64,000 nt of DNA from Anagrus nilaparvatae (Eukaryota > Arthropoda > Insecta > Hymenoptera > Mymaridae). Of this stretch, positions 11,201 through 22,605 are shown one piece after another. Under the pieces are notes generated by a model. It ran no database searches. It was not told the DNA's origin and was given only the letters and a program-made list of their open reading frames with translations. Made by a program: the position numbers and the translations under genes. Every line of letters begins with the position of its first letter. The stretch's first letter is position 1. The stretch is from the NCBI GenBank assembly GCA_022575985.1, contig JAKSXM010000031.1:62001-126000 (forward strand), in the 5' to 3' direction.

Positions 11201-13436
11201 TCACATTTATAACATGAGCAGCTGGATATCGCCATACTTAAGACCACTATTTATTGTTGTTAATAAAGTTAAGTAGGTTGAGAAGAAGTTTTTAAAGTTG
11301 GTGGAGCACTATGAATGATATGAATGACTCTTGCTATTTAAACACCTGTTTCACCACTGTTTTATCCAGTTGAAGAACTATCGGTTCTTTTATTCTAACT
11401 TCTAACGCTTACTTGCTACTCACTCTTCTCTTTTTCTCTTCTTTGTGGAGCTTCATAAAATGGATCGACCTAATTTATGTATTCAATTTAATTAATTAAA
11501 ATTGAAAATTCATAAAATAATTTTTAATAAAAAAAAGTTGTAAATATTTTACTTGAAGAACAGCTCCCTCCTTGAGGATGAATATCAGTTAAAGTTATGA
11601 GTATTTTTACATTTCTATTATCCAATATAACAATATTTCCTATAACAAAGCCAATGAGAATTTGCTTTATAATTGAACAAACACAGCAGAAACTGATTCT
11701 TTATCTTTTGTATCTCTGTAACATCATTTTAGTGTTTTAACTGCATCAAAAATTTAAATAAGACTATAACGAGTACCTATAACGCAGGCATATTTCATAA
11801 ATTACAATTTTACATTTGATTAATTAATCATATAAATATTTTGTATTTTACATGAAATTTTTTAAATCACAAATTGAACTAGTGAATGATAAAAATAAAC
11901 AAAACATTTTCAAAAAAATTAAATTATAAACTTATTACTTTTACCACCTTATTTTATTTATTTTACACCTTTTAGGATTAAACATTATTTAGTATTAATT
12001 TAATTTATTTTTAACATAGTTATACTGATTATAGCATTAAATGAACCTTAATACCCAAACCATAACAACAAAGTTGATCATAACCTTGAAAAATACAACA
12101 TCAAAACACGTGGGCACCATGATGCACAGCAAACGTGCATGTGAACTTTGTACACACCAGGATGTATCCTGGTACACACTTTGTACAAATTGCAAATGTG
12201 AATTAATATACCTTATCAAAATATTTATCCATGAATTAATTTATTGCATGTGCACCCAGTATCTTAATTAATTTTGTTAATACTTGATGGCTTAAATATT
12301 TCTAGAGGTACTTTATATATAAATAATAATTATTTTAAAAAAAAACGAAAGAAAGAATAATAAGGAAGGAGAAAGAGAGAGAGAGAGAGAGGGGGAATAC
12401 TATTATTTACCACGCGGTGCAATGAAACCGGCAAAATAAACAATATTTTAAAATATTAATTTTAATTCAAAAGTTGTCTAAAAGATTTTATTTAGAGTTA
12501 AAAAATATATGTTATATGAAAATTTTAAATTAATATTTACAACTTTTAAATTTGTAAGCAAAAATTAATATAAAATAAAAACACCTATAATAAATTAAAT
12601 ACTTTTAAAAAAATCGAGAATAACATCAAAATGGCAGCACATGCACATCAAAACCTGCGATCAAAATAAAAGATAAATAAAGATGCATATAATTGCCGTG
12701 GAAACACTGGAACATTGAAACAACAAGTACACACTAACACATATAAATATTTAATGTCGATAAAATATGATAAACGTCGGTTATAATCAATAATTATTTT
12801 TTTTAATTTTTTATATATTTTCCAACGGCAAAACATTCCTGATATAAAAAAAAAAAAATAATCTAGATTTTCATCCCTTTCCGATTTTTACTTTTCCCGT
12901 CATTTCGGATCTTAATTGTTACCTCAGATCTCTAATAAAATTTGTTATAAATTATTAAATTGAATAAAAATAGGCTTGAATTATTTCTAAACAATTAATA
13001 AAGGTTTTCCCGTTTCCAAATTTTTAAAATTCCTTCCCAATACTTCAAAAATTAGCAAAATATGAAAAAATTACAGGAATCTACTTTTACCCGCTTTCAA
13101 ATTCACTTAAGATATGGAGAATTGATTGAATCAAGTAAAACCAATGGTGACATTAAATTTTTATCATATTTTTCAGATATTTCACTTTTAACCAAATTTT
13201 GAAAAAATTTAATCTTTCCCAAAAATATAAAATACTTTTATGTTGAATATATATAACTAATAAAAAAATGTATTGTACTGCCACATCGGTAAACAAAGTT
13301 AAGATTAAAAAATTAAGTATTATTCATACTAATAATTATATTTTAGCATCACTTAAATTTTATGTTAAAACTTTGGATTTAATAAGTAAAATTTAAATTT
13401 AAAAGTAACCCAGTTGTTAACTCTAATTCTAAGTTA
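11201..13436. other. Non-coding DNA with a (GA)n tract
   Basis: Contains a short hairpin at 12157-12174 (ACCAGGA/TCCTGGT with loop TGTA, flanked by repeated ACTTTGTACA) and a (GA)n microsatellite at about 12369-12391. Open frames at 12037-12271 and 12648-12836 have no recognisable domains. I see no gene. Confidence 0.55.
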
Positions 13437-13870
13437 AGCCAGCTTCTTAGCGCGGTAGTATAAACTCTATACGTTTGCTTACAAAGTTAAGCAAAGATGA
13501 GCGCGGTTGATATCCGGATGGGTGACCGTCTCGGATTCTCGTGTAGAGTTTGTACTGACGTTATACGCTGTTTGGTCAGGATCGTGTTTTCGACATAATG
13601 TTTAAAAGAAAAATCGAACACTATGTAGAAAACATGTATCCGGCTGTTCTTGGCATAGGTTTTCTGCAGTTTTCCTATGTCACGGATATTGTTAATGAAT
13701 AATTAATGAATAATTAATTATTAATTGACGATGTTCGGGTGAATACAAGTTCAGTTTAAGATCTTAAAAGTCGGCTGCTCCGCAACTGCCCCAGCACAGG
13801 CTTCTCCTAGAAGCCTCTTGGGATACCCTACGTCGGTATATGTCAGTTAAAAAAAAAAAAAAAAAAAAAA
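13437..13870 (+). mobile_element. SINE with a 5S rRNA-like head and poly(A) tail
   Basis: Bases 13440-13560 carry the internal control region of a 5S rRNA gene: AAGTTAAGCAAAGATGAGC (box A, 13484 on), GCGCGGTTGATA, and the box C-like TCCGGATGGGTGACC (13513-13527). These track the metazoan 5S pattern (AAGUUAAGCA...GCGCGGUUAGUAC...GAUGGGnGACC). The acceptor-type ends of a 5S rRNA do not pair, so this is not a functional rRNA gene. A unique body follows (about 13560-13848), then 22 A (13849-13870). A pol III 5S promoter plus body plus A-tail is the structure of the SINE3 class. The body near 13770-13845 is GC-richer and may be the 3' end of a partner LINE; that is inference. A clear target duplication was not found. 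Confidence 0.75.
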
Positions 13871-14176
13871 GTCAGTGAAATCTAAACAGATCCAGTGTAA
13901 CAATTGTTAAAACACAGGCTATTCTACTATTTTAAAGGTTCACATTTATATGATTAATATTTTCAAAAAGTAAATAACCTGTTTTTATTTAACAAGTGCA
14001 AAAGTTTGGGATAAAATTTAAGCGATGTTGCTTTTTTGTGCTTGGTATTAAGAATACTTATAAATTTGATTTCATATTTTTAATTTATCAAAAAAATTTT
14101 TTATTTCACATTTTCATTATAATTATATGTATATAAAAAAAATATATACATGTACATTATATATATATATATATAT

Positions 14177-15232
14177 GTCGTAGCTGCGCGCTCCAGTTTT
14201 ATAGCCTATATAATATAGGCGCCAGCCATACTAATCTCGCCCAAAAATTAAATTTCTTTTTCCGAGGATAAAAATAGGTGGTATTTTTGTTTTTTGGCCC
14301 GCTGAACACGAATTCGGGGTCCATTTTGCGAATTTCGTGGATAATTTTTTGTTATTAACAAATTATTGGCCAATTTCGCAATAATTTGTTAATAACAAAA
14401 AATTGACCACGAAATTCGCAAAACGGACCCCGGATTCGTGTTCAGCGGGTCGAAAACCATAAATACCACCTATTTTTATCCTCGGAAAAAGAAATTTAAT
14501 TTCTTAATTTTTGGGCGAGATTAGTATGGCTGGCGCCTAGACTAATAGGCCGGCTTTTAGCGTATAAAACTGAAAGAGGTCAGCTTCATAGACAAATATC
14601 AAAGTTTCGAGACTCTTAAGTTTAAATAATATAAATTTACCAATATTATGTCATGAATTGTTTATACTTATCTTATAGCTTTATTTACATTATTAAATTC
14701 TATCAATAATTATAATAAATATAATAATAATAATAAATCTTTATAATTTTATATTTGACAAAATATAATAATATTTTAAATATTTTTAGTTTATCGCTTT
14801 TCCTTGAACGTTAATGTTGTTTAATATCATATAATTCTAAATTTTTTTTAATAAACTTTTTTATTATTAATATGGAGAAAATGAATAGCGTGTTATTCAG
14901 CGTAGAAATGATTCAAAAGATCAAATTATAATATTTTTACCTATTAAAGAATGTTACGATGAATCACCAACAAACTGTAAATAAAGCTATAAGATAAATA
15001 TAAATAATTCATGACATAACATTGGTAAATTTATATTATTTAAAATTAAGAGTCTCGAAACTTTGATATTTGTCTATGAAGCTGACATCTTTCAGCTTTA
15101 TACGCTAAAAGCCGGCCTATAGGCTATAAAACTGGAGCGCCCCGCTTCATAGCGAAATAGGCTTGCTCGAGCATTATTACTCTATGGGCCGGCTTATAGC
15201 CTATAAAACCGATTATCCTATGGGGCTACGAC
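14177..15232. mobile_element. TIR transposon (GTCGTAG...CTACGAC) built of two nested palindromes
   Basis: The element starts GTCGTAGC at 14177 after a TATATAT run and ends GCTACGAC at 15232 before ATATATA. Inside are palindrome 1 (14217-14540, arms about 160 bp, centred near AAATTATTGGCC) and palindrome 2 (14546-15119, arms about 145 bp, beginning AGGCCGGCTTTTAGCG). Subterminal TTTTATAGCCTAT blocks occur near both ends. The end sequence, ATAT flanks and AGCCTA subterminal motif are shared with 19598-20570 and with the right end at 48348. No protein frame remains. Confidence 0.65.
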
Positions 15233-18183
15233 ATATATACTATGTTTAAAACCTTATTCAAACGTCTCAAGTAACGTTATTTCAGACGTCTAAGAAGCTG
15301 TTGTTTCCATCGATACTGTAGGGAAGCGGGTAAAAATTTTTAAAATTAATATTTGAAATGGTTAAAATTAATATTTTTCGAAAATTCTAGTGAATATGTC
15401 AATCCAAGATCAAAAATAACAAATAAATTGGAAAAAATTGAAAAACTGAAAAAATTGGTCCGGTAGTTTAACTTGGACCTGAACATATATATATATATAT
15501 ATATATAAGTATATATGTATATATATATATTATATATATATATATTTAGAAAATTTGTATATTTATAAATGTATAAATATATATATTTTTATATATTTAT
15601 TTATATATATTTATATATACATTTATAAAATTTTGAAGTATATTATTTATACATATATAAACAAATTTTAAATAAAAAAAAAAATTATATTGATTATTTA
15701 ATAATAATGAAATGGGAATCATAAGGACTACAAAGCTTTTAATGGAGGGGAGAATCGTGCTTCGGCGCTTCCTTTGTGAGTTACCAGTTGTCTCTTCGGC
15801 ATTTTATTTTTTTTTTTGAGAAAATATTAATCTTATTTTATTGACAATTAAATATTTGGAAATGATACAATTTACAGCTTAACCGGCCGGTGATTCAAAA
15901 CAAAAAGTACGAAACTGTAACTATAACATCAGCAAAGATTCAAAATGAAAGAAAACCAGGCTTCTGCTGTACATGGGAGTAAATTTAAGGTTAGTTTCTG
16001 ATCTGAATTTTGGCCTAAACAATTTTATACAAATAAAATATCTCTGATTATGTAAGAACTCCTGTTATTGTGATGGTTAATTTAAAGATTTATTAAATTT
16101 AATATTTACTCTAAAATTTACAACTTTCAAATTGTAGATGTTGTAACAATAACAATGTAACAACTGAATGCCGATAAATAAATATTTACTTAAATTATTA
16201 ACAAAGTAAGATATTTAATCTCCAAGTTTTTGTTTTTAGAGAAACATTATTTTAAATAATCATTCCAATTTTTTATTAAATCATAGCTTAAGTATTTTGA
16301 AAGTGACGTATCACTAGATTAAATACAGGAAATAATAAACTATATTAGGACAAGGGCATACTTGTAAAAAATTATGATTGCGCAAGTATATTTTTAAAGG
16401 GTAAAAGCATTTAGTATACTATTTACAGTCATGCTTGTGTGAACGTATATGGATAGGTCCAAACAAAAGCACTTAACAAACTTTTTTTTATTATTTTTAA
16501 CAATTAGTTTTGTTAACAATTTAAATTTATTTTTTCTAATTTTTTTTTTAAACTTTGAAAGCTCTTTAGGAGATAAGACATCTGAAATCTACCGCATTTT
16601 TTTTGGTTCAATGATTAGTTGTCTTAAGTCATTATGTTACCAGATATTTCTTGCTTTTACAGCCAAAACACAAAATCATTTTTAAAAACTCAATTTTAAA
16701 AAATTTTTTAACATACAGTTAAACATTCAGATACGAACTGAATTTCGTATTACAGTCTGTAGCTTACAGAATTATAAGATTTGGGGATATATGCCCCGAT
16801 CAAACGTAGTAAAGCAAGGTAAGGTTTCAGAGTATAGCGTGGTAAGTGACTGGAAACCGTAAAAGTTTTCAATACATAATTGGTAAAAAATTTTCTTTTT
16901 ATTCGTTTAAAATACAAAATTTTTTTTTTGTATCATTTTTTTTTCTTGCGTTTTGAAATTTTCAAAGTTACAGCCAACTGATGTTTAGATCTGCGACGAG
17001 ATAGCGAAGCAACCTCATTCTTCGTGTACGAGGTGAGGCGATAACGAAGCGAGATCAAAATTTGAAATTTTTGATCAGATGAGGCAAGATCGAGAGTAAA
17101 ATTTACTAGTAAAATTTTCGTTAAACCTCTTACCTACTTTAATTAGTTTTTAAGTTTGATGAAAAAATGATAGGAATCACTTAGTATAATTTCGTCAAAA
17201 AAATACAGACGTTTCCGCATTTATAGTATATGTTCGAGAGGTCAGCGTCTCTTTTGGACGAATTTATAGTAGATATGTTTAGTGCGTCATTAATTCTAGA
17301 CCCTCGGTATAAAATGAAAAATTTTTTTTAAAACTGACTGAGGAAAAAACTGACTTATACCACCAAAAAAATACATCACTTTAAATTTTTCCACAGAAAG
17401 TTCACTACAAAATTTGACCACCGAAAAATGTTGAGACATGAAATTTGCATACAGAATAAAATAAAAAAATATTTTGTGGACAAGATTTCATTTGACCATA
17501 GAGAGGTCCACGACGCGACATGAACTATTGATAACTATATGGACGTATATGCAATATATTTCATTATGGGGTTAAATCCTAGCTTGGGTAAAGACTAGTT
17601 ACCGTCGGTATCGCAGGTGATATGGGTAGAAAGTATCGTGGCAGATGTTATAGAAAACTGCACCTGTGAATTCCTCCACCATTGTTATGTCAGTGTAAAA
17701 TATTTGTGACGTGTGTGAAATATTTAAAATTACAGTATTGTAAAAAAATAACAAAAACATTTTAATTCATTTAGACGATACGATAAATATTAGATAAAAA
17801 AAATAATTTTTTTACAACATCAGATATAAATAAAATTTCTAATCCATTCATTATTATATCCGATATTAAACATTCTCTGTAAAAATATATAATTTAAATT
17901 TTTAATCAATACAATTTATAATTTTATAATATAAAATAAAATAAAAAAAATTACATAAATAATTTAATAACTAATTTTTATTCAAAATATACTAAATTTT
18001 TAATTTGGTTCTAATTTATTTACGATCAACATTAACATTAACATTAATATTACACTCCACGCAAAATATGCACAGGGCGGTCCCTCATTATTAAAATTTC
18101 TAAATTATTAGCCAAATTTTTATATTATTTTATCATATAAAAATTTAACATTGATCAATGGACATGGCATTACTCTTTACCCT
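15233..18183. other. Non-coding AT-rich DNA; inverted copy of a 7.0-7.1 kb segment at its left end; AT microsatellite
   Basis: 15240-15325 is an inverted diverged copy of 7010-7115 (AACCTTATTCAAACGTCTCAAG and TAGGGAAGCGGG blocks), so the two places share an unnamed repeat. 15486-15640 is TA-rich microsatellite-like. 16985-17060 has GAAGC-containing direct/inverted short repeats. 17575-17690 is a slightly GC-richer block I could not assign. The 78-codon frame at 16449-16685 is Phe/Leu-rich low complexity and not credible. Confidence 0.5.
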
Positions 18184-18232
18184 TTACGGGGGTTGGCGTG
18201 CGGAGCGCGCAGGGGGCGGAGCGCCTTAGTAA
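18184..18232. repeat. GC-rich repeat island
   Basis: CGGGGGTTGGCGTGCGGAGC followed by GCGCAGGGGGCGGAGCGCC, two related GC-rich blocks in otherwise AT-rich DNA. The GGGGGCGGAGC core resembles the hairpins at the 3' ends of the Helitron-like elements, but I see no CTAG end here. Confidence 0.4.
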
Positions 18233-18264
18233 ATACATAATTCAATTTTCACCGAAAAAAAAAT

Positions 18265-18356
18265 CAGAGGCGTCTGCCTGCGATCGTACCTCAGTCTTAC
18301 GCTTGGAAGCCCAGAGTCTTTACCACTGAACCATCGATTGCTCTCACACAAACTAG
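18265..18356 (-). pseudogene. tRNA-related sequence (tRNA-Gly-like), SINE head or pseudogene
   Basis: On the minus strand: A-box-like GGTTCAGTGGTAAAGACTC, the segment GGGCTTCCAAGC that looks like a Gly(UCC) anticodon arm, and a B-box-like GGTACGATCGC, followed by GCCTCTG and a T run. The acceptor and T stems do not close properly, so it is not a working tRNA. A tRNA-derived SINE head is the likeliest reading. Confidence 0.45.
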
Positions 18357-18540
18357 ATATAAGTTCTATTTTTTTATTTTTGTGTTTGAAAAAAAATATT
18401 AATAAACGATTATATGGATAAATGTTTTAAAAATATTAATGACTTTAAAAATGTTGATAAAATTTATAAATAATATTATAAATATTATAATTATTAATTA
18501 TTATATATTTTAAAATATTATAAATAATATTATAAATAAT

Positions 18541-19145
18541 ATTTTTTGGTTCCTCATGATAGGCTAAATTTTGATTTTTGATTTTTTGGCATATAAGTAC
18601 GTTTTGGGACCTCAGGAAGTTAAAAAACCGGTTTTTAAAAAAGTCTATATGTGTGTGTGTGTGTGAAACCGGTGAAATTTCACAACCATTATGGAATTAA
18701 GACCTAATTTTTTTTCAAAACTTTTTTCATCAAAAAATATCTAACTACTTTTTTTTTTAATTTGGATGTAATATATATCTCATTTATTTCCATGAAAGTA
18801 CTTATATTTGAAAGTACGATTTTTACTCGATATCTCGAATCCGATAATTAATTTTTTGAAAATTTTTTTCCCAAAATTTTTGTCACAAACAAATAGAACA
18901 AACACCAATTTTTTTTTTCTTTTTGGACGTAGTATGTAATTTATTTTTATGAGAGTACTAGTTTTAGAAAGTTCGTTTATAGTCATTTTTTGGATCTGAT
19001 ACCGAATTTTTTCAAAATTTTTTTCTCAAAATTAAAAAAACTACAAATTTTTTTTTTTTATTGTGATATCTCATTTAATTCCATTAAAGTACTAATATCT
19101 GAAAATATTATAACCGGTAATATTTCACAACCATTATGGAATTAA
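18541..19145 (+). repeat. Subrepeat element ('GGTTCCTCAT' family), copy 1
   Basis: Starts TTTTGGTTCCTCATGATAGG, then CATATAAGTACGTTTTGGGACC, a (GT)n tract, ACCGGTGAAATTTCACAACC, and then diverged ~155-160-bp units built on 'GGACGTAGTA...TAATTTATTT...GAAAGTACT'. Related copies are at 20597-21020, 31718-32990, 35628-36727 (inverted) and 47470-47785. No coding potential. Confidence 0.65.
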
Positions 19146-19214
19146 AAAAGTAAAAATAATATTTTATTGACCAGAATTGGAGCTGAACTTAATTTTTTAT
19201 TGTTTTAAATTATT

Positions 19215-19597
19215 TAAAATAAATAAAACAATACAAATTATTTTGATGTGTAACAATTTTTTTATTTCACAATATTACACCAAAAAACCCGTTGGCCTCT
19301 TCAGGTGATCTGAATACAAAAATTATATAACTTTTTCTTAATTACTAATGAACAAAATAAGAATTTAAAAAAAATTTTTTATATTAACAATGTGTTAAAC
19401 TTACATAAAAATACTTGTTTTTTTGAGCTATGCGACACTAGGTGCTGCCGACATATTTTTTATTTTTTAAAAAATCTTTGAAAAAATCTTTATAAATACA
19501 TTTAATAGCCATATGTTTTTCATCACATTTCTTTAATATACGTATCAAATGTATTTGAATATTTATTAACGTGGGACTATGAAATTTTTATATATAT
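19215..19597 (+). mobile_element. Penelope-like element fragment, interrupted by a DNA transposon
   Basis: Matches 5690-6050: AATACAAATTATTTTGATGT, GTTGGCCTCTTCAGGTGATC, GCTATGCGACACTAGGTGCT, AACGTGGGACTATGAAATTT. The match resumes at 20575 (AATTAAACAACCCGGCATTC) after the inserted element 19598-20570, equivalent to 6060-6080 in the uninterrupted copy. The hammerhead-like motif in this copy is broken (GUAA for GAAA). Confidence 0.7.
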
Positions 19598-20570
19598 GTC
19601 GCAGGCGTTTTGTTGTTTTCCGTCACTTTGTAAATAGCCTAGGCTATTTATGAAAAGACGAGGCCGGATTAGGCACTTTATATTTTAGATAAAAATTACC
19701 ATAAAAATAACGAAAGTACTAGTCATTTTGTAGCGAGTGAAAAAGATTATTTTAAGAGGATTAAAAAAATATAAAAGTACTAGTCGTTTTAGAATTTTGA
19801 AAAATTTATTATTTTATGCCTCATTCAATCTCATAATAAAAATGTAAATAATATTAAAAAATTATTAGCAATATTTTTCAAACGTATTTTTGTGTTTCAA
19901 TAAGAAAGTTAACTATGTTTTATTTGCGCATGTTGATTTACCATGGTATCGTGAATTACATAAAAGTTTGTTTTTACAACATGAGCATTTTAAGGTTTTA
20001 CACTTATTTTTTAAAGCTGCGATTGCATTTGCTAACACCCTGGCCACCAAAATATTAGCAGCTTCTTCTCGCAAAGAAATATCTTCTTTTTGAAGAGGCT
20101 TATTTATTTCGATTTCTGTTGGCTGAAATTCATTCCGCAGGTACCAATTATTTAAGGTACCAACGGTCGTTGAAATTTGAAAGTTCATTCCGAAAATCTA
20201 CCATTTTGCCTAGGATATTATGGGCATCTAATGGTCCGCGGTCAACCTTAGGTACACCTACCAAAACCGTTTCTCCAAGAAATTATAAAGTGACTAAGCT
20301 AATTTAAATTTTCAATAAACGTAAATAAACAAATATGAGATTGATAGAGGCATAAAATGATAAATTTTCAAAACTCTAAAACGCCTAGTACTTTTATATT
20401 TTTTTAATCCTCTTAAAATAATCTTTTTCACTCGCTACAAAATGACTAGTACTTTCGTTATTTTTATGGTAATTTTTATCTAAAATATAAAGTGCCTAAT
20501 CCGGCCTCGTCACTTCATAAATAGCCTAGGCTATTTAGAAAGTGACGGAAAACAACAAAACGCCTGCGAC
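19598..20570. mobile_element. TIR DNA transposon (GTCGCAGGCG ends) inserted in a PLE copy
   Basis: TIRs of roughly 230 bp: 19598-19830 and 20340-20570 are inverted copies beginning GTCGCAGGCGTTTTGTTGTT. ATAT lies directly outside both ends. The uninterrupted PLE relative at 6050-6070 provides the empty site. Subterminal AATAGCCTAGGCTATTT is palindromic. Between the TIRs is a decayed reading frame (19913-20300, minus). Confidence 0.8.
19913..20300 (-). pseudogene. C-terminal tail of an integrase-like transposase, frameshifted
   Basis: On the minus strand an upstream frame gives ETVLVGVPKVDRGPLDAHN and ILGKMVDFRNE. After a frameshift near 20185 the next frame gives TTVGTLNNWYLRNEFQPTE, ISLREEAAN, and a cysteine-rich end KCKTLKCSCCKNKLLCNSRY then HGKSTCANKT and stop. 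The order 'V.VP.VDRG...NILG...LYKIG...G.L...Y.RNEF....ISLREA...C.C......CNS.CH....C.NK' is one I know from KRBA2/SCAND3-like integrase proteins of insect transposons. The integrase core itself is absent. The protein is broken and internally deleted. A second remnant of the same family is at 47800-48112. Confidence 0.65.
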
Positions 20571-21030
20571 ATATAGAATTAAACAACCCGGCATTCTCAT
20601 TTTAAGACCTAATTTTTTTTTCATAAATTTTTTAATCAATAAATCTCTAACTACTTTTTTTTTTTTTAATTTAGATGTAATACCTCATTTATTTCCACGA
20701 AAGTACTTGTATTTGAAAGTATGATTTTTACTCGATATCTCGAATCGGATACTTAATTTTTTGAAAATTTTTTTACGAAAAAATACAAAAAAAAAACCAA
20801 TTTTTTTCTTCTGTTTGGACGTAGTACCTAATTTATTTCTATGAGAGTACTAGTTTTAGACCGTTCGCTTATAGTAATTTTTTGGATCTGATTCAGAATT
20901 TTTTCAAAATTTTTTTCTCAAAATTAAAAAAACAAAATAATTCAAATAACTGCAATAGTTTTTTTTTTAGTGTAATACTTCATTTAAGTTCCATGAAAGT
21001 ACTTGTATTTGATAGTTAATAGAAATTATT
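20571..21030 (+). repeat. End of PLE fragment joined to 'GGTTCCTCAT'-family subrepeats, copy 2
   Basis: 20571-20600 continues the PLE sequence; from AAGACCTAATTTTTTTTTCA onward it matches the subrepeat family seen at 18710-19090, including GAAAGTACTTGTATTTGAAA and GGACGTAGTACC. The PLE fragment is thus flanked on both sides by the same repeat family. Confidence 0.6.
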
Positions 21031-21339
21031 GCAAGCTTATAATTGGTGATATCTGTGGCATATTCAAGTATTAAGCTGATTGGAAGAGGAACCTTAGTTC
21101 CAGCTAGTTGGTAGAGTATTTTTCTTTTTTTTTCAATGGAAATATGTTAATCTTGCATCAGCCATGGAGTGATTGCAGGCCTTGAAGATCCGCAAATTTC
21201 CATGACCACCTAGTGGTACAAGTACAACCAGGAGTTTTCGTCGACAAACGTGGTCGCTGACTTCGTACCAAATTCTTACTGGCTAAACACACTCTAAAAC
21301 TAATATTATTTAATAATATTAATTATTAATATATTATAA

Positions 21340-22117
21340 TGTACGTATAGTAGGTCAAAATTGATATGCCTAACATCCGATATATATATAAATATTAAAC
21401 CTACATCCGATAGTTGTGTTAATGTCACAGACGAAATAGGAACCCGCAGGTGCATTTCTGCTGATGCTGATCTAGCACAATAGCGTGGGACCAAAAGTCA
21501 GCTATGACGCAAAGTAGGAGTGATTTATGCAACGTAAATTGCATAGATCCCACCTCGCGATTTTTAGAAGTAGGCAAAGACGCCTCCGTTAATTGGACGT
21601 GACGAGACCGACGCTTTTTTGTATTGGACGTTTCCCCCAAAACCTCACAATATGGGCAGATTCATTTTAGATTATATATTGCCCTTCAGGCGCCCAAATC
21701 GCATTATTTAGAATCATAACATCGTTAATTAGAATACTATCTTTCGTTTAGAGTCTTACCGCTCTATTACAGTTCTACCTTTAATTACTTGACTTTAAGA
21801 CTTAGACAGTTTTATTATATTTACTTATAATCAATAAAGTGAAAGTTATATATCAAATCAGTTATCAGTTATTTTAAAGTAAATAAGTGACAATTCCTTC
21901 TGTAATTAAGAACTTAGCCTCAGGTTAGGTTCATCCAGCTTAGATCGAACTCGAACTCATCTACAAATACATCAACTATAAACCAACCAAATAATAACCA
22001 TCCAACTTATACAAAATACCTGGGGCAGTCAATATCCCCAGGATAAACTTATATTTCATATATTCATAATTATTTATATTTACGTATCCCTTGGATAAAA
22101 CCTCAGGATACGTAACA
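21340..22117 (+). mobile_element. LTR of an LTR retrotransposon, 5' position
   Basis: 778 bp beginning TGTACGTATAG and ending GGATACGTAACA. It is nearly identical to 30062-30841 (about a dozen differences counted by eye). An AATAAA lies at about 21832. A TGG-starting PBS-like site follows at 22123. Short open frames at 21306-21640 and 21976-22200 are not conserved domains. The beginning is slightly altered relative to the other copy (TGTACG versus TGTTACG). Confidence 0.75.
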
Positions 22118-22122
22118 TAAAT

Positions 22123-22140
22123 TGGCTCCCCGAAAGGAAA
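22123..22140 (+). promoter_or_regulatory. Primer binding site-like sequence after the LTR
   Basis: TGGCTCCCCGAAAGG starts five bases after the LTR's terminal CA. A TGG start, complementary to a tRNA CCA 3' end, at this spacing is what a minus-strand primer site looks like. The primer tRNA was not identified. Confidence 0.5.
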
Positions 22141-22445
22141 GCTGGTAAGAAGGAACAATAGTATATTTCCTATCAAGATATCATTTACATTATATGGCAA
22201 AGAAAGGATTACGTTTTTGCCAAAAAGTTAAAAAAGAAACAAAACCAAATAATTAAAAAATTTTTTTGACTACGAAATTTCATCAATACACAAAATTAAC
22301 AGTAAAGTACTAGTAACTATAAGTTACACAATTGGACTCACTAAAAAAATCAACTCTAATCAATCAAATATATAAGACCAGTGAAAAAAAAAAATTTTAA
22401 AACCGTTATACCACACCATACTATCCAAAGAAAATTACTGATAAG
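22141..22445. other. AT-rich leader-like stretch, no gene
   Basis: No gag start or other recognisable frame follows the PBS-like site. Confidence 0.5.
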
Positions 22446-22605
22446 CCATGTCAAGCAGCAATCCAAGCAGTGCTAAGCTATGTCAAGCAGAAACCCAAGC
22501 AGTGCTAAGCCGTGTAAAAGCAAGCCAAGCAATGCCAAGCCGTGTAACCGCAAGCCAAGCAGTGCCAAACCGTGTAGCAGCAAGCCAAGTAGTGCCAAGC
22601 AGCTC
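22446..22605 (+). repeat. 30-bp minisatellite
   Basis: Five diverged units on CAAGCAGTGCTAAGCCGTGT starting near 22466, 22497, 22526, 22556 and 22586. Because the period is a multiple of three, several frames stay open on both strands (for example NPSSAKPCKSKPSNAKPC). That explains the open frames and is not evidence for a gene. Confidence 0.8.

Noticed and set aside
12037..12271. Overlapping 60- and 76-codon frames on opposite strands
   Set aside because: No recognisable domain; they arise around a short hairpin and repeated TTTGTACA blocks.
13440..13560. Functional 5S rRNA gene
   Set aside because: The promoter boxes are present but the terminal helix does not pair and the sequence continues into a SINE body with poly(A).
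18265..18356. Functional tRNA-Gly
   Set aside because: The anticodon-arm-like block and promoter boxes are recognisable, but the acceptor and T stems do not close.
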